Shown here piece by piece: positions 56,701 through 64,000 of a stretch of 64,000 nt of DNA. The notes beneath the pieces were generated by a model, which saw only the letters and a list, made by a program, of their open reading frames with translations, was not told where the DNA came from and searched no databases. The position numbers and the translations under genes are program-made. This DNA comes from Blastomussa wellsi (lineage: Eukaryota; Cnidaria; Anthozoa; Scleractinia; Plerogyridae), in assembly GCA_947652115.1 (NCBI GenBank), contig OX393563.1, positions 1,431,829 to 1,495,828 of the forward strand, read 5' to 3'. Each line of letters begins with the position of its first letter. Within the stretch, counting starts at the first letter, position 1.

Positions 56701-59700
56701 CTAGAATTGTTCCTTGCTGAATTCCACAAGTGAAAATTTGACTATTTGAGAGCGAACCATTTACGAAACACTGTTGATTGCGATTATCTAAATATGACCT
56801 AAACAATTCATAAGCGATACCGCGGATACCATATTCGAATAATTTGGACAGAAGAATTGTATGGTCAACGGTATCGAAAGCTTTTTTTAGATCGAGAAAA
56901 ACTACTGCATTTACACTGCCTTTATCAATGTTGAAGGCCCAATTGTTTGTGGCCTCCAACAAAGGCAGTAACAGTTGAGTAGAGCGAACGAAAACCAGAT
57001 TGTTGGCTGGAAATCAAATTGTCGGAAGAGGCTGCCATAACTCTATCTTTCGATAATTTTCGATATTGGGGAAGTTCATGATGCAAGAAAATTGAACACC
57101 ACAATGGCAAAATAGTATTTAAAAAAATAGTTGATATAAAACCGTAGCTTTCCTTACAAACAACTATTTACGATTACTACTGTTAGACTAAAACTAATCC
57201 CACCGCTGATATTTCACCTCCAGTTAAATCTATAATACAGCAAATTCGAGGTTACGTTCAATTCAGTCTCACACATTTTTCATCAAAACACGTGAAGAGC
57301 GAACAACAGCTGAGGCCACTCTGCGTAACGAGGTTACCGTTGCCTTGCTCCGCACAAAAACGACCAATTAAGGACAAATATTTTAACGAACGTCTCTGGT
57401 AAGCTACAATCTTGGACAAAACTAGTTGAGACAAACAAATATTACACCCTATTGACTTACAAGTGAGTTAAAAATGTTTAATCCCCCTCTCCCCCTGCTC
57501 AATGTTGTCTCATGTGATTTACAATTCACTCGGCTTTGCTCTCTGGCAACACAAAAAATAGCTAACACTGAAATGGGGGAGGGAGGCGTTGGACAATAAC
57601 AGCTGTGGTACCCAAATTGGTGGTAATTTGCAGAAGTGTCTCAACAGTTTTGTCCAAGATTGTAGGTTGATATAACAATTATTCCATGAGCCCGCGTTGG
57701 ATATGAAGTGATAAAATAACCAACGAGCGCGTAGCGCGAGTTGGTTATAATCACTTCATATCCAACAAGGGCGAATGGAATAATTGTTTTAGTAAATTCT
57801 CAAACCGGGTTTTGCCGCCGATTTTTATTTCCACAATTTTACAAAGCGTAAAATAAAAACTTTGGCGCACTATTTTCCATATGACGTAAAACTCCGACTA
57901 TTGGCTCATAGTCGGAGTTTTTTAGCCAATCAAACAGCTAGAAATGCAATAGTCGGAGCTGAGAATATACTAATATGCAATATTATCCTGATCACAACGT
58001 GAGCTTGGGCCGCCTGTGATTTGCATTACAATATGAAAACCATCATGGCGGCTATCGCGAATATGGTCTATTCGGTCAGAAAAATTGCACTACACCAAAA
58101 GAAAATAATCATAGCTAAGTATAAAAATTCTCTGGTCTTCACTCAGTCCTATATAACAATTATTCCATGAGCCCGCGTTGGATATGAAGTGATAAAATAA
58201 CCAACGAGCGCGTAGCTCGAGTTGGTTATAATCACTTCATATCCAACAAGGGCGAATGGAATAATTGTTTTAGTAAATTCTCAAACCGGGTTTTGCCGCC
58301 GATTTTTATTTCCACAATTTTACAAAGCGTAAAATAAAAACTTTGGCGCACTATTTTCCATATGACGTAAAACTCCGACTATTGGCTCATAGTCGGAGTT
58401 TTTTAGCCAATCAAACAGCTAGAAATGCAATAGTCGGAGCTGAGAATATACTAATATGCAATATTATCCTGATCACAACGTGAGCTTGGGCCGCCTGTGA
58501 TTTGCATTACAATATGAAAACCATCATGGCGGCTATCGCGAATATGGTCTATTCGGTCAGAAAAATTGCACTACACCAAAAGAAAATAATCATAGCTAAG
58601 TATAAAAATTCTCTGGTCTTCACTCAGTCCTATATAACAATTATTCCATGAGCCCGCGTTGGATATGAAGTGATAAAATAACCAACGAGCGCGTAGCTCG
58701 AGTTGGTTATAATCACTTCATATCCAACAAGGGCGAATGGAATAATTGTTTTAGTAAATTCTCAAACCGGGTTTTGCCGCCGATTTTTATTTCCACAATT
58801 TTACAAAGCGTCCGGAAAGAGCATACAACTTTAAATTTGGCGCACTATTTTCCATATGACGTAAAACTCCGACTATTGGCTCATAGTCGGAGTTTTTTAG
58901 CCAATCAAAAAGCTAGAAATGCAATAGTCGGAGCTGAGAATATACTAAAAGTAGTTATATGGCACTCCGACCATACTTGTTTATTTTTCTCTTAAAACTG
59001 ACTTTTGGTCACTTCAAATTCAGAGGGCTTCAGCCGTTACTTTGTTTTGATGATTCGAGCAATTAAGAAAGAAGAAATTACCACGAGTTTGAAAACAACT
59101 TTATAGAACGAGAGTATTTATATTCGGGAAAGGCAATGACTCTTTTCGATCATTCATTCGCGGTCGGTTTAACGCACAATACCATTTAACATTAACACTT
59201 AATGAAATTAGGTTTGAAGAAGGATGCATAAGGTGATCATTGGGGCAAAAATTAAACGGTGTGCAATAATGTGGACTTTTATTCAGTCTCTATTCTTACC
59301 ATAAGGACATGCGAGGCAGTCAGTTGCTCTTTTTCCAGGTTGTCTTTCTTTCGGTACATACGTTCCCACGCTACAAGATTTGCACTCAATTTGACCAATC
59401 TCATCTTGATAGAATCCGCCTTCAAAACAATGTCATCAATGGTTAGTTTACAGAGCGGGGTGAATAGGTTCGCGGATCAACGGATTTAGCCTTAAAAAGC
59501 ACGCGGATTGCGGATTTCATCGAACAATTAAGCGGATTCGCGGATTTCGAAAATGCAGTGGATCACGGATTAGCTGATAATTTTAGCTCGGATTCCGGAC
59601 TCTGCATGCCATGAAGTTCGGATCGTGGCCTTGGCGTATCTTCCGTTTGTCTCAGTGTTATCGTTTTGTCCATTTTCTGTTTGGACGAGACCCAAACCAC

Positions 59701-62700
59701 CGCTTTACATTAGAACTGCCGCAAAAAGAAGCAAAGAGACGAAGCCTCTTGAAAAATTGCCGTCAAAAACAACATCTACCATCCTTTCGGTGAAACTGTT
59801 ACACAGAAAGGTTTCAAGGAATGTGGATGCGGATTTGAACGAAAATAGTGGCGGATTGCCAGATTTGTCCAAAAAATAGCACGGATTGGCGGATTCGTGT
59901 ACCCCTATTCAACCCCCTCTTTACAGTAAATGGTTTGAACCCAGGGGTAACAGTCGATCGTGTAGTTTGATCGTCCGGGTGAGGGTAATCCTGAGAAAGA
60001 CTGTTGTCGGTGACAGTGACTGACGTTTCGACAACCTGAACGGAAGTCATCATCAGAGTCATGTGAAGATTTGTTTGTCAGTCGAATGTTATAAGTCTGG
60101 TTCGTGAAAACTGATAGGATAGTTTAGCTGTGATGTTATTGGCTGTAAGACTCGAGTAGTTGATGTCGTCGGCCGTGTTTTGTCCATGTCGTGAATTAGT
60201 CACGGTTTAATGGTGCTGGTAGTTGTTGACTACTGTTGAGGGGATTCTGTTCGAAGTGAGTAAACCAGCTTTCCAAAGTCAGTCGTTGAAAATAGTTAGT
60301 GCTGTAGGTCAAGCAGTAAGCAGAGTCCCAGTCGATATCGGAGAGAATGGCAGGAACTTCAACGCAAGACTAACTGAACACAACTGACGAGCGACGAGAA
60401 ACTGTGACGTCAACAATCACATTGCTGAGAACCATCGACTTACGAACCACAATCACTGTATATTTTAGAAAGGGCCAACGGATAATTCAAAGGAACCAGA
60501 TCCTGGTTGGACCTGATCAGCAAATGTAAAGACCGAAAACAACTAAACACAGGTAGTTCCCTGAATATTACGTCAGGCAGCGAGGAATGGATTAGCGTAT
60601 GATGGAGCCCGGCATGCTCCTATGGCTCTGCCGTGTCACAGAGAGTCATCATCATCATCATCGTCATCATCATCATGTTTGCAATTCTTGCTGTCATCGT
60701 CATCATCATCATCATCATCATCGACGTTATTATTATTATTATTATTATTATTTATTACGTGCTTAAGCTTTGTACAGTTGTCTTTTACATTTTTAAAATC
60801 CATTGTGATTTGTGAACGTTACATCATATCACTACTCAAATTTCTCCTACCGTAGTCAATAGAGCAATAATACTCTTATCCGGTATGACTTGAAAACCGG
60901 CTCAATACTAACGCACATGTTTTCTTAATACCTGGGTGACATGAAAGGCAGGAACCTGTTCGGTCACTGTAATGACCAGTCGTACAGAACGTGCAGTTGT
61001 AACAGTGAGTTCCTCCGTACGAACAAGAACTACACGAAAAGCCAGCGTTTTGTATACTTTTAATGCTTGAGGGCTGAGTAGATATTACCAAATAGAAAGA
61101 TGTGGAGGGAGCACATTTACTGAGGAAATAAAAAAAAAGACAACAACAGTTAGGCAGCCATTACTAATCTCGTCTCAGATCGAGACCTTTTTTTTTGCTT
61201 CTAACGAGAAATGTTAGTTGCCTGTTTTTGTATTTCCTTTAATTGGCAGTTTTCACTCTGAGCTGCTTTGAAAGTGATTTTTCTCGCTGCTTGAGAAATT
61301 TGCATACAAGACTTGAAATCCGATCCTACGTCCACATTAAGCCGGATAAATTTGAAAACGGCGTCTTCGTTTCGATAGCGGATAAAATGTTTTCTGTCCA
61401 CATTATACCGTCTTCAAATTACACGCTACCTCGCAAGAAACTTTTAAATACATGCTAGAACATGCCCATATTGTCCGAGCAACGTTATTCGATTGTTTTG
61501 ATATCAGCGTTTTCCAAAAGGCCCATTATCGGTGACCGAAAACGCCGTTTTACTGTGGACGGAATCGAGACGGAAAGCCAATCCGGAGAAAAAAAGTTGC
61601 GTTTTCGCGTGGACGTAGCTTCTCTGAGTTTAGCTTACACATGCATATTTGTTGAATTCTCGAAAGCATTTATTTCTTTTAGTGAGCCAGTGGCGTTTAT
61701 TTATTCACTTACAATTGGTCAATTTTCATCTTTACTTGTTCTGGGCAAATTAAATTTCGAGCACTTAATTATGTGACCAAGTGTTTCCAGTTGTAGTCCG
61801 TGAAGCATGTGAATGTGACCAGAACGTGATCAAACTTTAAAGCGGCTAAATAATAATTCTTAAATCAGTTGCACATAAAGTTAATAAAGGGACATAAAAC
61901 ACCCCCGCCCAAAAACTGACAAACAAACAAAACAAAACAGGGGGGATCGCTTTCTTTCTGCGGCACTCCACTTACTCTCAGAAACTACTAGCTGGATATT
62001 TTTATAAAATCATGTGAATTGTTCCTGGGAGGTTGACTTTGGTGAGGTCAGTTGTGTTGATGGATCCAGTAATAATGAATATTTCAGTCGCAATTTTAAT
62101 ATTTTTACTCACATAATCGCGGTATATTTCCCTGGTGGAAACTCCTGAAGATTTTTACATGTCATTGAACTGCAAATGCAAAGGCCATGTCAGCGTAAAG
62201 TAGGCAGATGTCCATTCCAATCTTTCATGTGTTTACATTGCAGATCAGGAGAATTTTGGACGATCACAGCTGTTTCTTCCAAGGTAAACATTAAACAATT
62301 TTATGAACCGTTCGCTACTTTTGTTCATTAATGTTTATCAGTTTCATGATCATTTTACGTAGGCTACTCTCTACTTAGATCTCCAAAAGGAGAAGTTACT
62401 TGATTTATCATATAAACAGCAGTGAAATACCAGCTGCAGGTGAGCTTTCGCGCATGTTATCTTCACATGTGAAGATATCACCGTTGCAATGATTATGCAA
62501 TAAAACACGCCTTTCGTGGTTAATTAAGTGCAAAGATTTGGAATTTCATTGTTGTTGATATATAAATAAATATATGGCCGCTTGGAGATACGAATTTCTC
62601 TTCTCGTGAACCCGTTTGAATATGTTGTTCATCTTTCTCCAAAGCTCACATACATACCTCCCGGTGTAGGCGGGAGTCTCCAAGTTTTTGATCAAATCTC

Positions 62701-63117
62701 TCGGTCTCCCGGTTAAGGCACCAAATTTCCCGAGAAATACCTGCCATGGCTTTTTTCATTAATTTAGTTGTTTTTGAGCTGCCAAGAAGGAAAATAGCTG
62801 TTTTGACCTTCCATCGGGCGACAAGGAAAATGTGCGTTTTTCACGTCATGTAGTGTTCACAAAAACTCTTCTCAACACATGCTTTATGTAGCATATTGGA
62901 AATGTCTAATTTGTAGACGTCTCCAGATTTTTGTACTCTGAAGGTTGGCAGGTATGCACATATCAACACTCGAAGAGAAATTTTGTATCTCAGCGCGGCC
63001 ATGTAATCTTAGGCTCCCAAAAGTGAGTATTGCCCTTCAACTTACATTTTTGTCTTGTGCGTAAGTTCGTCAAAGACTCTAGGAGGTAGCAAACTGAGCG
63101 GGTTGTTAAACAGTGTT
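50523..63117 (-). CDS. Gene F: LRR / cysteine-rich / multi-membrane-span protein (5' partial)
   Basis: Six exons: 63117-63046, 62169-62113, 61119-60932, 59419-59300, 55254-53743 and 50722-50523. With one leading base they sum to exactly 716 codons including the stop. They encode a leucine-rich repeat, a short Cys segment (CKNLQEFPPGKYTA), two ephrin-receptor-like/GCC2-GCC3 modules, an EGF-like Cys stretch, eight or nine membrane helices and a ~65-residue cytoplasmic tail. The N terminus with signal peptide lies outside the window. The helices are of a TRP/polycystin-like appearance, but channel activity is not shown. It is probably a plasma-membrane receptor-like protein. A LINE copy sits in the intron between 55254 and 59300. 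Confidence 0.78.
50850..51400. mobile_element. 551-bp MITE with 25-bp terminal inverted repeats
   Basis: The ends TATAGAGCGTTTTCACGTGA and TCACTTGAGTGAAAACGCTC followed by TATA mirror each other. A second, internal near-palindrome (TATTCCCGGCCGCCATGTTG and CACCAATATGGCGGC) sits near 51170-51215. No coding frame with a transposase signature. It lies in the last intron of gene F. Confidence 0.75.
51465..51660. repeat. Dispersed repeat shared with 13056-13410
   Basis: CTGTATGTTCGCCATGGAAT through GCCCGGTACCCCGGATGTAG and CTAGAAGATGGGTTTCCC match gene A/B intergenic DNA in inverse orientation. This copy is the uninterrupted one. Confidence 0.6.
51661..53742. other. Gene F last intron, remaining part
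   Basis: No exon supported. At 52020-52360 a short phrase (AGGCTAACCG..AGTGCT) recurs four or five times in degenerate form. The rest is unique-looking AT-rich DNA. Confidence 0.35.
53743..55254 (-). CDS. Gene F main exon: Cys-rich stalk and membrane helices
   Basis: 1512 nt (504 codons), TTTTCAACAG acceptor and TTAG|GTAAGT donor, phase 1. The first ~130 residues are extracellular: N-glycosylation sites (NATA, NDTA, NATS, NQTY) and CHEGYHGTLCATC. Hydrophobic helices follow, starting VAVFSSVGVVVLFLAVFMVI and including IMSCFKIVIGFHQVITGIFS, LFWHIAAVVSLYAIAFPLLL, YWKLILISLILFF and VFINVLFVVLNSSVLLLTL. Conserved cytosolic-looking loops are SCYRNIFLF and GLRVFFENYKRRYWFWEIVE. Confidence 0.9.
55641..57110 (-). 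mobile_element. LINE (CR1/Jockey-type), broken copy
   Basis: Frames 57110-56925, 56962-56348 and 56190-55825 encode successive parts of one reverse transcriptase ORF: FDTVDHTILLSKL, IQQGTILGPLLFILYINDLP, the intact catalytic MYADDTHLTF, LTANKLTLNSSKT, then QNRAARILTFSSYD and RNSENKLAVPLPRTNF. Frameshifts interrupt it and the endonuclease half is absent. The 3' end carries a (TTCAAG)-type repeat tail at 55640-55665. It lies in a gene F intron in the same orientation. Confidence 0.8.
57671..58950. repeat. 481-bp tandem triplication with internal palindromes
   Basis: Units begin at 57671, 58152 and 58633 with TATAACAATTATTCCATGAG. The first two are nearly identical over 481 bp. The third stops near 58950 and has TCCGGAAAGAGCATACAACT-type replacement sequence at 58811. 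Each unit holds two palindromes: ACAATTATTCCATGAGCCCG with its inverse around GCGCGTAGC, and ACTCCGACTATTGGCTCATA with TAGTCGGAGTT. Near-identity implies recent duplication, or a collapse/duplication artefact of assembly. Confidence 0.9.
59300..59419 (-). CDS. Gene F Cys-rich exon 2 (40 codons)
   Basis: 120 nt, phase 1 to phase 1, TTTTGAAG acceptor and TATG|GTAAGA donor. It encodes GFYQDEIGQIECKSCSVGTY and DCLACPYG, a single GCC2/GCC3 module. It reads through smoothly into TLSNATAGHRACWC of the next exon, completing the G-T-x-S-N-x-T-A-G consensus. Confidence 0.75.
59447..59932. mobile_element. MITE-like element in a gene F intron
   Basis: The left end TTTACAGAGCGGGGTGAATA and the right end CTATTCAACCCCCTCTTTAC are imperfect inverted repeats. 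The interior repeats CGGATTTCG/CGCGGAT phrases. It starts about 30 bp from the 59419 exon boundary. Confidence 0.5.
60010..60066 (-). ncRNA. Hammerhead-ribozyme-like motif 5 (best in window)
   Basis: Minus strand, in order: TGACT (stem I), CTGATGA (perfect core), GAC..TCC with GG..GTC (stem II with U-U mismatches), GAAA, C-GTC (two-pair stem III and cleavage triplet), AGTCA (closing stem I, five perfect pairs). This is a complete type I hammerhead layout with minimal stem III, as in Penelope-like retroelements. The surrounding 59935-60110 is likely the remnant of such an element. Confidence 0.55.
60645..60755. repeat. (TCA)n and (TTA)n microsatellites
   Basis: Runs of TCA with occasional G or T interruptions at 60650-60722 are followed by TTA repeats at 60727-60752. 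They generate spurious Ser- or Ile/Leu-rich reading frames. Intronic to gene F. Confidence 0.9.
60932..61119 (-). CDS. Gene F Cys-rich exon 1
   Basis: Acceptor TTTCCTCAG (phase 2) and donor CCCAG|GTATTA (phase 1). It encodes KCAPSTSFYLVIS, then CSSCSYGGTHCYNCTFCTTG and CLSCHPG, an ephrin-receptor-like cysteine pattern with paired disulphides. Confidence 0.75.
61120..62112. other. Gene F intron
   Basis: No exon seen. The phrase TACGTCCACATTAAGCCGGA, GAAAACGGCGT (61330) and an inverse relative (GAAAACGCCGTTTTACTGTG at 61539, GTGGACG) suggest a degraded palindromic transposon at about 61300-61620. Confidence 0.35.
62113..62169 (-). CDS. Gene F small exon after the LRR
   Basis: 57 nt, phase 2 to phase 2. 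The acceptor is TTTGCATTTGCAG and the donor TTAT|GTGAGT. It encodes SMTCKNLQEFPPGKYTAI, linking the LRR to the Cys-rich part. Agreement of both phases with its neighbours is the main support. Confidence 0.55.
63046..63117 (-). CDS. Gene F LRR exon (24 codons)
   Basis: Exactly 72 nt, the canonical size of a single-LRR exon, phase 2 at both ends. The acceptor is TTTTTTTCAG and the donor AAAT|GTAAGT. It encodes TLFNNPLSLLPPRVFDELTH, fitting L-x-x-N-x-L-x-x-L-P-x-x-x-F-x-x-L. More LRR exons are expected to the right. Confidence 0.65.
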
Positions 63118-64000
63118 CTGAAAAAAATAAAATGTAAGTGAGCTAGAAGGTTAATAAAATGTAACGGTAAAAATGTTATTTTTCCTGACACACCCACACT
63201 GAGGGGCTCTTCGGGAGCTCGCTTGGAAGTGCACGTGGTTGGAGATCGAATTGGAATTTGGTACTTTACCTATGACGTTTAAACATTCCACATTGTATGC
63301 TCGATGACCATAAACAGATATGCGATGTTGCTGAACGTCTGTGTATTGGAACGTCGGTGAAATTACTACGATATATTTTTTGTTTGTACAATTTTTTTAT
63401 TAGTATTATTTTATTATTATTATTGTAACCCACAGACAATACAATACTATACTTAAGTTCCTTACAATACAACACGAGCTATTTACAATACGCCACCTAC
63501 ATTGTTTATAATATATTTAGTACGCTATTTACAACATTAAGAACATTTTGCTCCAAACTTAAAGCAATTTGTGTTAGGCATCGCATCGATGGAGCAGGAA
63601 AGCGCTGAAGTAATTACCTATTTCAGGGGATTTAGAAAAGTATTCTTATGTGCATAAGATAGCGAGATAATTAAGTTCCTTTTTTATTTTTTTGTAATAA
63701 GAAGGCGTTCTAAACATTTCCACTTTTCCTGGTTTGTGTCACCTTCTTTTTGCTCCAAGAGAAAGGTCGATTTTAGATAGAGTTGAAAGGCTTCTACTTT
63801 AGGTAGACTTTTTTTTACTTTTACGGATCCAAATAAAATATCTGGCTAACAGAAAACAGTCCGGCGTCAGTCCTAAAGCAACAAAAATGTTTAGCGAGTA
63901 GTTTTGTGATAGAGTTTCCTGATTAAATATTGTAATTAATTAATTTTCTGGAAGTAATTAGGAAAGCTTTAAACATTGGGTTAATGAATAACAGAAAGAA
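63118..64000. other. Right edge, probable gene F intron
   Basis: I could not find another LRR exon or a start exon for gene F here. A short (TTA)n tract lies at 63396-63426. A possible donor at 63263 in compatible phase follows a frame without LRR character, so I do not call an exon. Confidence 0.35.

Noticed and set aside
60622..60855. Ser/Leu-rich and Ile-rich reading frames
   Set aside because: They are products of TCA and TTA microsatellites with no domain.
63266..63475. 69-residue frame as the next gene F exon
   Set aside because: A phase-compatible donor exists, but the frame has no LRR or Cys-rich pattern and no good acceptor.

Overview
This is eukaryotic, intron-rich, AT-rich DNA, almost certainly from an anthozoan cnidarian and most likely a stony coral. 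Four things point that way. The coding exons are short islands separated by long introns full of repeats. The gene families (glycosyltransferase-like plus death-domain proteins, a degenerate trypsin-like plus death-domain protein, and a leucine-rich/cysteine-rich multi-membrane protein) are of the kind expanded in corals and anemones. The repeats (tRNA-headed SINEs, 5'-truncated LINEs, many MITE-like palindromes, hammerhead-like motifs) also fit. I ran no database search, so the lineage is inferred from recognised families.

Six genes can be assembled from splice signals and reading-frame closure. Gene A (731-10405, minus, 3' incomplete) encodes a trypsin-like fold with all three catalytic positions changed, a low-complexity linker, and at least three death domains. 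Genes B (13619-20984, minus), C (24910-34487, minus), D (34736-37797, plus) and E (42835-48831, minus) are paralogues. Each has a tiny first exon and one ~1.13-1.19 kb exon encoding a GT4-like, two-Rossmann-fold domain. In B, C and E a final exon adds a linker and a death domain resembling that of MyD88. D lacks the death-domain exon because its ancestral splice donor is changed. Gene F (50523-63117, minus, 5' incomplete) encodes a leucine-rich repeat, ephrin-receptor-like cysteine-rich modules, eight or nine membrane helices and a short cytoplasmic tail.

Every internal junction I could place in A-E is phase 1, and the summed exon lengths of B, C, D and E each close exactly in frame (549, 596, 390 and 581 residues). 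C and D start head to head, 248 bases between start codons, which suggests a shared promoter. The recurrent union of a ligand-binding-looking domain that has lost catalytic residues with death domains suggests sensor or adaptor proteins signalling through death-domain assemblies, probably in innate immunity. That role is inference.

The rest is introns and intergenic DNA rich in mobile elements: a 40-bp minisatellite (14421-16935) split by a CAGGG-ended MITE, a 481-bp tandem triplication (57671-58950), at least seven LINE fragments, two copies of a tRNA-derived SINE whose 3' end matches a LINE in the window, another tRNA-derived SINE, numerous inverted-repeat elements, and five hammerhead-like motifs.
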